NCBI GenBank assembly: GCA_014338405.1
Contig: JTDE01001123.1
Coordinates: 14,131 to 78,130 of the forward strand
Direction: 5' to 3'
DNA length: 64,000 nt
Origin: Paragonimus skrjabini miyazakii
Taxonomy: Eukaryota; Platyhelminthes; Trematoda; Plagiorchiida; Troglotrematidae
How positions within the stretch are numbered: the stretch's first letter is position 1; each line of letters begins with the position of its first letter. Both the position numbers and the translations under genes were made by a program. Below are positions 39,201-54,200 of the stretch, one piece after another. Under the pieces are notes generated by a model, which worked only from the letters and a program-made list of their open reading frames with translations, was not told the origin of the DNA and ran no database searches.

Positions 39201-42200
39201 TTTTATCGTTTGATAACGAGAGAAAAATTAAATCTGTTTTCTCTCTTGTAAATATATCGAATAGACCAAACCGATTAGATTTAATTATGTGCGGTTCAGT
39301 GGATAAGGGTTACGTCTGATTTACTTTCTCTTACATAAACATCTTTGTTCAATACAATTCCAGACAAATTTTTTATCAAGTCCTTTAAGTATGCTAAGTA
39401 TGGTCTTATGAATACTTCCGTCTTGTGAAAAACCTTTTTCCCAAACTTTTCAACCAGTCTGTTTGGACTTATGGAACTGATATCGTTTGCATATCATCTA
39501 CAGAAGACTTGAAAATATCAGTCCGTTTTATCTGTATTACTGGCCATATTGTTTTGACTTTCTGGGAAGTATTATTTTACTGTGAAGTGTACACTATATT
39601 AAATTTCTTACGCAGTAATAAATAACGGAAGGGGATAGGAATTTTTGGCATTTTGGCTGTCAAACGTATGGTTCAGTTCGATAAACTATTCACATATGTG
39701 AAGTGCAAACATAATCATTGGAGTTGTAAATGTGAATAACCGTCAGTACAGCCAGTGACTATGAAGTCCCTTGAGGGAAGTTAAAACTGTTCGGTAATGG
39801 AAATTGAACAATTTTTTGCTCAGGGGAACTGGAGTCAATGCTTAGTAATTCGTATGGAAAATATACCTTCCTATGCAGACTTCTGGTAGAAGTGCTGTCA
39901 GCGTCAAGTTCCCCGCCTGACGGTGTGAGTATGCAGCTCTAGCAGACAAACGACTTTGCTTGAAAAATGGTCAATTGTATCGCCATCTGTGATGATCACA
40001 GTAGGGTGAAAAAGTAGAATTACTCCTCGGTATGCAGGAGTAACTTAATGATACCAGTGTGAGTATATAACCCGAACTTTGTGGGCTTGTAGTGACCAAC
40101 GGTCGTGTAGCTCCTCTGAGAATCCCGGCTGCAACCATGTTTTATCGCTTGTCCGTTCTGTAAGCAAGTATGTGTGTAGGCCTTCTATAGGAAACCCGTT
40201 AAGAACTCTGTGTCACTTTCTTCAGTCGTGTTGTTTGAAGTACTCGAACGTTCTACACACTGTTTTACTTGGTGCGCTTTTGAGTGCCGCCGAATGGGCC
40301 AGAACCCGTCTAGTGTTCCTTTCCTCTATTCTCTTGGTTTCGGTCGTTGGTACCAGACTAAGTTAGAGTCGACTACATGTCATATTTCCAAACATTGTTG
40401 GAAATATATGGTTTGTTTCAAAATCCTACCGCGTTCTTCCAAGTCGATGTCCGCTGGGACTATGCTTCGAATGCTGCTCAAGAACGATGTTCTAAACTGT
40501 TAGTGGACGACGGTCGGGCGCCCACCCACTTGTCCACTACAGCCTCATCAATCGTAGCTGACTGAACTAGATAGCAGTCCGCTATACTGGCATCAACCAC
40601 CAGAGTTTTGTGTTTAATAACACTGATCGCCTGAAACATGATGAACAAGCCTTGTCTTTCTAACAATGGTTCCATCAGACTAAGCTGCTCACAGTGCATA
40701 ATCTTTTCATCAGTTCTCCAGCCATTCGGCTGTGTCCAGCACAAAGTAAGCCGTGTGAGAACCAGCGTGATTGATAGGTATGAGCGAGCATTACGGTTGA
40801 CTACGGTTTTTATAGCAGATGATTGCGTGATCAACTTGTTCAGGTCACTAGTCGCCGACTTAGGTCTTCATCAGATAACACCACAACGAACTGGAATCCC
40901 AGAAAGATATGTTCGGGATCCTAAGTTTTCAATAGGAAGATTTTGCCGAAAGCTGTCATACCCATGTGTTCAAGATAAACACCCCCATCGATCGATGCCA
41001 CGTGAATTGCCATGTCTCCATGCTGGACTTCCTGAGACTGACATATATGCTACCCTCAACACAACCATGTTACCGCGTGACGTAGATTATAAATAATCTA
41101 CACATTACTCTGACAGCGTAAGGCTCTATGCTCTATGAAATTTAAGATCAGACAGGTTTGTTTAGTGAATATACCCAATGAACCCCTGGCACCCAGCGGA
41201 GATTCTCAACCCCCATCGAACGGTAACTTGTCCGGTAAATACTTTCATACAGTGCGTTTCGCCAACTCACTTGTGGACTTTATATTGTTACAGTAATACT
41301 TTCCACCCGTTTACAAAACTGACGAACCACGATTCTGAGTACGTTGTACGACCTCGTTAGGTGAGGCTTGTGTAGCCCATGTGATGATAGTAAGCAGTCA
41401 AGGGCGAAAATGATAAGTGAGCAACTCCGGAACCTGTTCCGTGAGATCTTCACACTTCTTCGTGATACTGAAAACTCGAACTTTCACGCGTTTGGGTTTG
41501 TGTGGTTGAAGATACTTGAAATGTACAACACTAGGCTATTCGTTCGAAAGTGCACTAATGTATTCATTGGGAAAACGCGTAGCAACATGAGCCAAAAACT
41601 AAGTAAACCCAGGCCCCATTAACAGGTCGATTCACGAACGGAGATTAACGATTAATGATGAACTAGAAACCCGGATTCAATAGTCGTTTGACAAATCTAG
41701 GTGACCCGTTCGAGGCGCCGATTCGACACCACTTGCGTCCAAGGCAGATGTTTAGTTAATGCTGTATCGACCAATCATGCGGTCACAAGCTATAATGAAG
41801 CAAACTTTTGTGTTGGTAAAATGTTGGCTACTTCAATGACCCAGCCACAGTACACTATTCCGTATGTTGGGAAAAATGCAGAACTACACCTGAAAGTGGC
41901 ATCACATAATCGTTGCTGTGATTCTACAGACGATTCAATTAATTGTTCTGTTTATATAATCGTCATTCGGCTTACGGGTACCTGGGCGGTGTTTCCATCT
42001 AACGTAACTAGTAATCACAGAATATCCTGTTCGAGTTCCTTTGTTTCTTCCACTTAACACTGCTATGGATTATCACATATCTCACTGTGTGCATTATTGT
42101 CGAGGTCCCAGAGAACGGGATATCTGGGAAATTTAGCAAACGGTATACCAAACCTATCAAGGTGCCCCTGTTGAAACCAACATGCGAGTGTTGTCAAAGG

Positions 42201-45200
42201 TGACAACATAATTGAATTGATAAACCGGAGACTCAGATCCACCGTTCATTGTACGCACTATTACACAGTCTCATCGATAATATCAAATAAACTAACTTTA
42301 CTACCAACACCACTGTTGGAAAGCAGCTTCTTCTGTAAGTCAACTCACGCTCGATTTCTATACTGCAATGCGGGCGTAGGACCAACCGTACACCCGTACA
42401 GACAGCAACCAACCGGAGTAACTCAGAGCATTCTGCGACAAGCTGAGCATATCTTCGTCTCAGTCTCTGAGCAATACACCTAAGACTGAATTAGGGAAGG
42501 TGACCGGTGTCACCCATTTCAAGTTAATCAACGGGTTTTACCGATGGATGAAGACATTAAAAACACGAAATATTTTATCTATTAACAATAAACTTTCATG
42601 AATGTCACAGCTGCTCACAGACAGCAGCTACCTATGACGACTAAAAGAAAAGATTCTGAGGTTTGAATAAACCTACTCAGCTGTTAGTTGTGTGTACCGC
42701 ATATCTCACACTCAGTACAGTGGATTGATCAGTAGTAAATTCTGTTACAGGAATTGCACACAAAAATAGTTTGCCTATAGGTTCCAGGATGTTCACAGTT
42801 TTACAAATTGCCTGCTTGATTAATATGTTTCATGGCCAAAATTCGCCCGAAGCACAGAATCGACTGCTCAGTTCTTGGCACTCTTCGGTTGTGCGTTCAT
42901 GGTGATTGCGAACTTGAGGCCAAATGGAACCCCTTAATATGACGATGTCTCTGTGTGCACTTGGGTTTCGAATTTTCACACTGATAGCTATGTATATCGT
43001 AACAGACGTAGTACTGTACAATAGCCAATGAATCATTCTGGATTTCTGATTTCAGACAAAAATGATAGATTTTGGTAAACAGCACCGTACTGAAAAATAT
43101 ATCGGTTTTATTCTGTGTCCTTCATCAAATAAACTCTTTGTTTCAACTAGTGTTTCGTATCGTCGGCAACGATTTATTGCCTAAACCGTCACACCTTTGT
43201 GTTAACTATTGTAAACTGATAGAAAATCTCACTCAGCAAATCACATACACAGCCATAAATCAGTATTACGTACGTTTCGGCTAACGTTCATTTGACTCAA
43301 TAGTTGGTGACAGAAATACACAGAACACTCAATCATAAAAGGCAGAATCAACTAACGTTAATTAAAACCGAGTTAATCTTAAATGTGTGTGGGGGGGACA
43401 ATTTAGACATGCACTATAAGGAGGAGAATACAACAGGTAAGTTGACACGCCAAACCTGTCTGCCTGACTGGCTGTCAGCTATTATCGATCTCTTTCCAGT
43501 TATTCATTAAATTTGATCACGTGACCTTGAAAATACTGAATCGAGTAACTCGATTTGCCCGACCGATTTCCTCATCGTAATTTGGTACTTTCTGATTGTT
43601 TCTCCGGTTAGTCAATCCACTGAACAAAAAGAAGGCAGTATATACGGGAAGTCGTTTCAAGTACACTTATAACGTGGACAGTTTTGGTTAACATTCAAAA
43701 TAAGTTATTGAGAGCAAATCCTATCGAACAATAAGACGGCTGAAGATTAGAATCGCAGAATTGCAGAGGAAAACTTATAACAGTAGTCAGCGGAAAGTCG
43801 CGAACATCACTGCCAATTCAAACAGGTTATCATTCAAGTCCAGTCAGTTTCCCTGAATCAGTTGTATTGACTTGTTTGCTACATCACTTTTTACCAGTGT
43901 CATTTACTTTGAAATATTTTCTCAAAGTTTCATTCCGCTCCTGCTGCTCTTGACAATGGTTCGTAAAGTGTAGGAATAAGACTTGAGTAAAATGTGCAAA
44001 GGAAAAACCAAACATAAACGGTAGAGACTGGTGAAGAAAAGGAGCAAAAATAAACATAAAATCGACCTCATCTGCGATGCATTTTCAAGCCCGAGACTGT
44101 TCTTAACAAACACTGCAGACATTCGCTGATCCCCCGACTTGCAGGGAGACACTCACCATTCTCAACTAGAGCGCCAACGCTTTCACATTCCACTTCTACG
44201 TCAATGCCTGGCCACTGAACAACTCGCGATACGGCAGACTGTTTGTCTACATATGAGTTAAATAATACAACCAACGAAAACTGTGCATTTTCTACGACTA
44301 CATGCTCGGTTGTCTTCTTCACGATTTCTGAAATACACACCGAAGGAACATAACAAAAATAAGCTATTTAAAGTATACAGCACAAAGTTCTCATCACAAA
44401 CCTCATCTTCGTCCAAACCGACCTTTTTCAGGAAAAAAAGGCACAGATTTTTCAGCCCTAATTTAAACTTTTCATTTTTAACCTGTCGCCAGCATTATTC
44501 AGCCCAATTATTATCAGTTTCTGCTTCGGTTCAAGTATAGATTCGATCATAAACCTTAACCTTAGTCAGTACATTGGCGCATACGACTTGACTGCCTGAC
44601 TGCAATAAGACTTTTTGAGGCAAGTGTATGTATTCGTAGCTTACGCTGTTGCGTAGAACGGCTGTTTGGCGCAGATGTTTCGATTGCATCCCCGGAAAGA
44701 TGCTGGAGAGATGTATGTGCTGTAGTTCATCGTCAATAATCCGTATAAGTAAATGGTGGTCGCCGGCCAGAAATCATGATAAATATCATGATAACAGGTG
44801 GCTACCAGAGAAAATATTTTGGCTATGAACTAAAAGCAATCAACAGAATCTCGTTTCCCACAGAAAAACCCTTGCGTTCACGCACGTCATAGACTACATC
44901 CTTTACTCAATCGCAGGTGAAACTCTGGTCTTTGTGTATGTGATTTTAATGCATGGTAATCTATGTCTCGTTGAATTCACAATAGATATTACCTAACTGT
45001 TAAACATGATCAGTCGATCAAAATCACTTGAGTGTGATACTATCTTCAGTCTGTTTATACCATCCATCATGCCTGTAAGTGACATGGCACTGCAAAATGG
45101 GATCCTGTGAAAATATTTGTGTGTATGTATAGGAAGGCTTACTTGGGACAGTAAATCTAATGTTTCAATACGCACCGATAGTTTGTTCCTCGAGCGCTTA

Positions 45201-48200
45201 CACCGATATTCTATTGCTACTACTATAGACCATTGCTAAGGATTCATTTCTGAATGATTTGTCAGCTTAACCAAAATGACGATCACCTCTTTTTGGATGG
45301 TAGATCCTTAAGGTAACTTAATGAGACCGTACCCACTTGTTTTTATTATGTCCAACACGTTGATGTGCAAGAAACTCAAATCAGTTGCTATATAGTAGGT
45401 CTTATAACTGTGCCGTCAAATTGTGTGTGTATTAGATACATGTGACACTACTTATGGGTTGCTGTGTCTGAAGTGGTAAACGTGAGTTTGTGCCGTCTCA
45501 CGCTGTCAGTCAGGGTAAATTAGCACGCTACACACTTGTATTGAAGTTTACTTTCGGACTGCTTCAGAACTACGTACCACTGAGTAGCTCTAATACAAAC
45601 AAATCTGAAGCCAGTTAGTGCTCTCTTTTGCACTGAGCCGGCAGAACAGTTTACCTGGAATCACTTGTGAGTGTTATTCAACCAATATCAGCAGAAATCA
45701 TCCATGATGATGGTGATATGCACTGCTGATGAGTTCGGACAGGGCGAAGCGTAAATCTAGAGTTACTGAACGTTACCGGTTGGACTGATCATATATGAGA
45801 CGTCAACACTGCAAACATTCATGGCTTGTGTTAAGATTATTTAATCTGCCGATGTACTTACGATTGAATAGAAGTTATTTTGCTACTGATGAATTTATAA
45901 TCAAAGATGTAGTGTAGAGTATCATTACGTAGATCACGAATTTTGAATTTAACATAATGAGGATAATTTTGGGCTCCAGCGAAAGAACTATACGGAATCG
46001 GATCACAGTCATCGGCTTCGCCTCTAGTGTCTAATCCTTAACGTTGTCTACTAAATTATGATGCGACAAAGGTTGGGAGTAACAAGGTTACGTTGGATAG
46101 AAGTTCGGCCCAGCCATGTCAGTCATGGACAGTACATGAAAGGTGTTTGGTTTTGATTGGTTATTCAAACAGGGATGACGGACGACCAACACCGCAGTAA
46201 TCAAACTCTCCGTAAAATATGTTGCGTTACAACACCCGTAAAATGGGTGCGTTGCAGAGGGCATAATTGCTGATGGTTTCTACCTGCTTTCAGCATTCGT
46301 CTCCTTGTCATTGCCATAGTCAACAATAACATTCAAAATGTCTACTTCTGATAATTAATATGTCATTAATTCAACATGCCTACGAAACTGAAGCACGGTA
46401 CAAACAAAAACGAACAGAGGAAACCGTGTATTTTACAGGGTATTGTTGTGTAAAATTTATTTTGGCAATGACGGTGATCCCGATGATGGTGGCAGTGCAG
46501 TGGAGTAACTTACAGCCCGTTAGGACAAAGTGGATTGTTCAGATCTGTTGTCAAATTGATTAATAGCAGATATCACCGTCGCATACTTTTCCCAGTCATG
46601 AAAAGTTTATAAAAAAACCTAAACTTATTGGTGATTTAGTTAATCGGAACCAACAAAACCCTTCTTCTTCAGACCTGGTTTAAGGGCACAGAAAGCGATG
46701 CTGACGATCAACTTCATGTCTGCACTTTTTACGTTTATTTAAGCTGAACAAATTTTCCCCCAGTTATCCATTAATATGGTGTCGACGTTAAATCATCGTG
46801 ACTGGTTTTCTCGGAGCACCTGGTTTAGTTTGTAATTTGGAAACCTTAATAATCAACGTTTGAACCAGTAACCAGGCGGACACTTTAAATAATCGGACAG
46901 GTTTTTGGTGAGTCATCAAAAGTGACCAACAAAACTCTGTGATCTTATGTATTTATGCATCTGTGTTCATTCTCCAACGTTGAGTAATATTGCATCCCCT
47001 CTCACGCCCTTGCTCTCTGATGCTTCTGGTCATCAAATCTTGTTAGACGGGTTAGTTTGTTCTCAACCGGTCCAACAAACAGTCGATGAAATCGTTAATA
47101 AAACTGCAATGGCAAATGGGACCGCGGAGATAAAAGTCATAAAGCAAACTTTGTTCAGTTGGAACTTTATGATTACCCTTATGATTAGAGCTAACACTGT
47201 TTTGAAAATATACATAGCTTTCTTAAATCGAATTCAAGTCGATAACTCCGCCAGTTTAGATTTCATGGCCTGCCCATAGGGCATGAATGAGCAAAGTTAA
47301 CGGAACGTCGGAAATGATGACCATTTGCGTTTGTTCGACTCAACTTACAACAACCGAGGAAGTATAGATTCAATTCATATGCACTCTGTTCAGTTTAGGA
47401 CAAACAATGGAATACCCTCACAACATATTGATCCATACTGAAAAACAAACTAGGATCTCCACTCAAACCACTGAGTACACAAGTACACACGGTAAAAAAA
47501 CAAGCAGTCGACTGGGTTAAATGAAAGAATTCAATAGGTACGGTTTGAATGTTTGCCCTCTTGCTATCCTAGGAGCACGACAAAAAGATATGTTATTACA
47601 AACATTTCCCTACCTTCAAATCCCGCATTTATTCTGACCCGTTTGTCACACTACTCAGTAGAAGACTGATATAAGCACACGTTTAGCTTATCCCATCTTT
47701 TCAATGGCAAATGAACACAATAAGACGTCCGATGCTTATTCCTGCATTACAATAACGCATCTGGAATACTGGGTCACAACACATCTTCAATACTTCTGCG
47801 TAAGAGAAACTAGATTCACTGTGTCCCAAATTCATCAAACACTTCTTCAGACAGCTCATTCTAAATATCACAGTTAATGGATTTAACTCATTCAGTACTC
47901 CAAGCAACTAGGACTTCCGACAAACAAGCACACTCGCATTTCTCTTTTTTATATATGTATGAAGACCGTTCAGTGTACTAAGACAACGGGATATGTGTAT
48001 ATACGAACTTCGTTGCTGTAAAGTTTCAGTAAAAAACAATCAAGATTCAAGTTCTGTAAGATGGATTAACAAAGACTATGAGCTGGTCAAAAAGCATTCA
48101 GTGCACCTTAACCTCAACCAAAGGTCCGGACAAATTTTTGTTGTTTTTGGGAAGAAAGACTCATTGAGCTTCTGTACTCGTTAGACCAAACAACATAACA

Positions 48201-51200
48201 GCTCCTAGATACTAACCATCTCAGAACATTACTTTCTAACAACCTATATTGGTTCCACCATAGTACCAGTAATTTGTAAACTTATTCGTTGGGGAGTGTG
48301 TGATACAATAATGCCTAAATTGCTGTCAGCTCGAACTTTCAACACTACGGTGCCTAGGGAGATAGAGAACTGTAATCGGTTCGTTGCCTCTGCATATTTG
48401 AATATTGATTCGGGCAGTTAACCGACGTAGCATTATTCGATCGTGTGTTTGGTTCAGTTCGAACTACACTGTCCGACCGTGTGACTGTTATCCAGCTCTT
48501 GTTGACCGGACTCTATTCTTGCCACCTTGATGGATGATACTGGGGAAAGGTAACTTGGTGTTCTTTGAGGAATCCTGAGTGGAACTTTTATTGTACTAGG
48601 CTAGCAGATATTGAATTTGGAAGACAGCAAACATACTCACCTGAACCACTTCAATTAGCAATGTGGTCTAAAGTTTGACTTGGTTTTGACTTATTTCATT
48701 TTGTTGCAGGCAGTCCATTAGAGTCTGCTGAGCATTTGCACAATCCACCGGTGTCATTGCATCCGTTTGTTTTGAAGAGAACGTTAACCTTATATGGTTA
48801 ACTGAAGGTACGCGATGTACTTGTAGCTCTTCCTCATCTGTGAAACCGTAATGACTTCAGGGTATCGATATAGAATTTGGTTAAAACTGCTTTTGAACTT
48901 TCCACGTTAATCATGGCTTAGACGTTTATTAATTCGCGAAGAAATTGTACAGAAGCCTTTAGTTTCCGGTCACCGTTGTCCATACCCGATAGACCGTAAC
49001 GAATCGACTGTCATTGTAAGTGACGTCATAAACTATTGGTGTACAACTAGGGAGCCGCCGATTTTTCAGACGGTAACTACGGTACTATAGACATGCTAGC
49101 TACACGGAGTTGGCTAAACGCTAACTATACAGTATTGTGCACTGATCGTTGTGACCGCGTGGTCAAGCTCTATGAAGTCTTATTTGCTCTACTTCAGGGC
49201 AAATTGGTGTGTTATCTGTTATGTTAGAAATCACTTTTACTGAAGCACTACAATTTGAAAAGATTGAATAATTTTTATAAGTTAATTGGTATGTTCGATA
49301 TGCTTAAGAATGTTAGCTTTGTAAACAGAAGACATATCTCGTCCTTTTCCAAATATATGTGTTTATGTTGAGATTATACCAAGCTATCTATATGAGATTG
49401 CCTAATACTTATATTCAAACCTCGTCTTGTTTGAAATCATATTTGTGTATTTCGTGAACATTTCTGGGCTTGATGGATTTGATTTGACTCACCACCACCT
49501 ACATTCACTTATTTATTTATGTATACTTATGTATGTATGTATCATATGATTTTGTATATTTTTTCTAATGCCGCATAAAACCTCAGTTCGTCAACCGCCG
49601 TTTTAATGGTTTCATGAACTGTATCATAGTTTCCCGTATCAGGCAATCTCACCTTGCGTTAATAAGTTCACAGAATGCATACAACTCATTAGTAAACCTG
49701 AATGTGCTCGGACAGATTCGGTAATATCGACGTGATACTACACCAAGCAAGGCTATGCTTTACAATCGCCGGCGTACTTGTGCGCAAGTGACTACTGACT
49801 ATTTTCAATATACCGTCTTTTATTTTAGTCACTACTCCAACACTTCTTGTAATACTTTGGAGATCCTCAGTAAGTAGAAACATAAAGTTCCTGGGTCTAT
49901 TTTATAGTTTAGAACGTATTCACATGTAGTTATAAGTAATCATGAGTTTACGACGATGTATGAGTAAACTTACGTGTAACATCGCATACTAAGACGGCCT
50001 GTAATCTACTTTTCTTTTCCACTGGTGTTAAACCAAACTGAAGGATGAGAGTATTGTCATTTATCTTTCGTCTAAATTACATCGTGTGTTTTAGCATTAA
50101 TGACTCAGATTTTAATTTTTACTAGTTAAGTCTACCAAAGTTCACCACTCGACAGAATGACATAACATCAAGAGGTAAAATCTGAACTAAACAGCGCTGT
50201 GTCACAAACGATAAAATCCACCACAGCATCTATCACCATCATTCTGGATCCAGTTCTTAGACTCAGAACTTGTTTCAGCAAACTCACTCATTGTCCAGCA
50301 CCGCTATATTTGACAGTTCTATTGTTTGCCTGTGTGTTTTTTGTGCAACTTCCGACAGTTGTCATGACAAACGGTAGAGTGGGCGTCCTGTACTTCACCG
50401 CACATCACGTGACTTGCGTCCTATTTTTAACTGGCAATCTTTGGAGTATAACAATATGTAGAGATGATTACACACGCACCAGCTGTCATACCACACGGTC
50501 AGTTGTGCTCAAAGTGGAAAGCATGATGGATGGACTACTTCGCTTACCGTGACAACCCCGTAGACCAGATGGCGTGAATCAGTGATTTCAGTTGTGCTGA
50601 TGTGAACTGATAGTTATATTTCAGCCCAAACTTACGTACTGAGCCCGTTCATTCACTTCCAGGCCTACCGCGTCTACCATACTGACCGACCGAATTTAGA
50701 GCTGGCCTACTGGGACACCAGTATTGTTGATTTAGACGCGAATCAGCAGACACAACTGTCAACTGGAAATGGATCAGCTGCGACCGGTTCGTCGCGTCCT
50801 GGACTTTTGTTCATCTTATCTCATTTGACGGCGAACGCGACCTACTTTGTGCGTGTCAGCGCGGTAAATGGAAAGGGTGAAGGACCGGCTTCAGATGCAA
50901 CCGTGGTGATTGTTCGACCTGGCCGTGAGTGTCCTAAATTGTGTCATTATTCATTCTGTTTACACTGTATTGCAACCTAGAAAAAAGAGATTATTCACGT
51001 AGACAGGGCAACAAATTTGTCTTTTCGCTTAGTTCATACAGGGACATTCAAGAAATGACGCACACTGAATAAAAGTTCAAAGTTTGAGGAAACTACTATA
51101 GAAAAGACCCAAATGTAAAAAAATGGTTAGTTCGGTTGGATTCGAACTAATCACATAAACAGACTGCCCAAACACAACAAGGGGTCTATCAGCCGGGAAT

Positions 51201-54200
51201 TCAGAAATTTCACAGTGCGACTCAGTTATCCCTTCAACCCACTGTCCTACGGAAATCTTCGAATGACCCAAGAGTTTGGCAGTTGAACAAGATGTTTCGG
51301 ACAATTCAAACTACTGATCAGCATCGAAAGTGCACTGCTGATAAGCAGTGTGGCAGATGGACTAAGTTGGAACTATTCCAACTGTGATAACTCTAGACTC
51401 CAAATGAACTGTAAACAGCGACAAGAACAGAATTTTCATATGCGGCACGCACTCTACCATTTAAGCTAGATAGTCACGCTGAAACCTCCGAACTTTAACA
51501 CCTAACCTCAGTCCCTTATCCCTCTTACTAAAAAAACAACTGATGTCTGCTGCTAGTTTTTTAATGGAAATCTAAAACCAGATCAGAAAACCAACGACGT
51601 CAAAGAAGCGTCCGTTTTAAAAATAATATTAGGTTAAAGGGTATTTTGTCTGTCTATTGTAGTGATCGAGTTTGTTGATACAGACAAAACCTCAGTGTCC
51701 TTCACCCCATTCCATTAGTCTCATGAATGTAGATACATAAATATATCTATATAATGGTGTTGTAGATGACTTTTGTTTGGTATTAAAGAAACAATGCAAA
51801 TCGTTAACATTTATCTCTTTCCGTTTTCTCGTTACCATACCCAAATGTGAGGGAAACCAAATATGTTAAACACGATGCTGATTCCAACTTGTGATTTCCA
51901 CTGAGTGACAATGTTTTGAGGGTATACTTTAGATTAAACAAAATCTCAGATCAAACGTTCTGGTTACAGTCTTAAAGTATAAAACCACACAGTAAGTTTA
52001 CAATATATTTGTGCACAATCTAAATGCCACTATTTAGTAAGGGTAAATCAGTTGAAAAATTCTACTTGAGTCGTGATTTTTCTGCTGTTTTACTTTTAGA
52101 GTAAATTTCTGTGCTCCGTCACTCATTATCTCCCTTAACATTATTCATTTGATCTCTGAACCACTGCATCTATTTGGTTGATGTTATAAATTCCCTCAGC
52201 TGCAGCTCTAAACCAATTTTCTGTGTACTATGGATTACAGACTTTATTGGTTGCAGTTCGGATCAATGATAACCAGCATTGATAGTGGTCATTGTAAAAC
52301 GTTGCATAAGTTTAGGATAGGGGATGTGGTTGTATCCTACGTTAACGAAGATGCAGTCTTCATTGCAACATTTTGCACTTGGGTTGCCGCTCGATTAGTC
52401 CATTTCTAACGTCATTTAGTAATCTCACCTAGCGAAAACATGTCACTTTCGTACCTCTTCTTCAATCAGGTTTGTTGACACATGACTGGCGAGTGCCACC
52501 GAGCTACTCCCTTACCGACTGAATGCAGTTGTTGGTTGTCATCCACCAGTCACATAAGCAATATAAGAGGATTGGTCAGCTCACCGCATATATAAGAGTG
52601 TAAGCTAAAATATACGGGTTTTCAGCAGTAAGCCTTGATTATCTGCTCGGATAACAATTCAGTTCCCTCGATTTCTCAACCGAATTGGCCGGCCGCATTC
52701 ACTGACGAAAATTCTTTCAGTCCGACCGTGGCCCAACACGCAAGTCACACGTACAGTCAGCCCGTTCATGCCGTGAGTTGATGGCATTTGTACGTGTGTG
52801 ATCCGTTTCTAGTGGCCTACCCGGCCCGCCAGCTGATTGGTAGGTAATGCTTGATGATGCGGGATATGGCTTCAATGTATTTACTTGGTCGTAAACTGGT
52901 AAGTCATGCGTAAAACCATGGAAGACGTAGAATCAACAATGGGCGGTATTGTTACCGATGATTTCCGTCACCAGGATGTAAGCCATCAATTGAAGTGCGT
53001 GGAGGCATAGTGGAGATATACGTAAGAACAGAGGTTCCGTCTAACCAAGGTGGACAAGTTAGGTCTGAATTCCGTGGTTCTATTTAATTTCGCGTGCTAA
53101 TTTAACTACGAATTATGAAACTGTGTGCAATAAAGTGTACCAAATCGGCTTTTAGATTGTATTTCTACCTTCAGCTTGGCCTGTGTAAGCATGTATTTCG
53201 GCTTGACTGTGAATAGACTATAATTTATGGTGATTGGTTACCAGTCCCATGAGTGAATCTGTGCCGGAAATAAAAATCTGTTTGAACTAGCAAGCTCATA
53301 CTTTGATTGATTTTCAGATTTTCACAGCACAAGTTAACATGAAGATATCACTCGACTATTTGATCAACTATTCAGTTGAACGGTCAGTTAACTGTGGAGT
53401 CTATCAGCCCGCCAACCTGTTGTTCAACCATCAGTTAAGAACTGCTCAAATCATAAACTATTGACCTCAGCAAACAAAAAGACAGTGGACAGCATGACAC
53501 ACGCGACTAATTAATATAATCATTAAACGGAACAATACATCAGTAGTTCTCGCGGATGCTCAGTTACAGTGGAATCTGGAAGATAAAATCAAGCCCTAGA
53601 CAAGAAAACAGAAAGGGAAAGGAAGCGACCTAACCAGTAAAAGTAGTTACGTCTAAAATTAAACATTTGACGTCAATTTTCCAGTACCTTACAAGTAAAC
53701 AACCGAGCTGTAAGTGAAAGTCATCGGCGAGACAGCTTCCCTACAATTTTCATTGCTGCACGGTATTAAATTTACTCACTTCACAGACAACTCAGCCAAA
53801 CAATGGTAACATTCATGCCACTGACTAGTATTAGCCGCCATCTCACCTAACATCTCCAGCCACCGACTCTGTTAAAAGTGACGGCCCAGCCAGGTATATG
53901 AACCCAACATTCAGTGGCCAACCTCTTGGTGAATGATTTCCATCCTCTGTACCAGGTCACCATCTGTCCACCCAGCATCTTACACCGGTCAGCTGCAACA
54001 TGGGTAAAGAGTGGTCAGTGTTGTAAACTACAAGCTGGTACCCCTAGTACATAGCCAAACCATCTAGGTCAGTGCACATTTGAAAATCGTTTCTTACACT
54101 TTTCGCTGTCTAGCCATTGATGTCACACGCTAAAAGTGGTCGAATGCATAGACCGTAGACATCTTCTAAGCGACTAAGTGTCGCAACCGTAACATAACAC

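Larger units (their letters stand above)
27046..50662 (+). other. Intron 4 of LAR-like gene (23.6 kb)
   Basis: This phase 0 intron lies inside FN3 domain 2. Supported contents are a tRNA-derived repeat (35968-36038), a repeat copy (33119-33228), a hammerhead-like core (45726-45751) and a TA/TG simple repeat (49508-49544). Possible contents are weak nested exons on the minus strand (44157-44327, 29800-29985) and a + strand coding relic (34279-34577). At 40080-42060 open frames are unusually dense on both strands, with no domain recognised. Confidence 0.7.

Noticed and set aside
50199..50552. 117-codon + strand frame just upstream of exon e
   Set aside because: Hydrophobic, no domain, different from the true exon frame and not needed by phase.
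27046..50662. A missing constitutive LAR exon in the 23.6 kb intron
   Set aside because: Exons d and e join in phase 0 and reconstruct a continuous FN3 C strand (NGRIR to AYRVYH).
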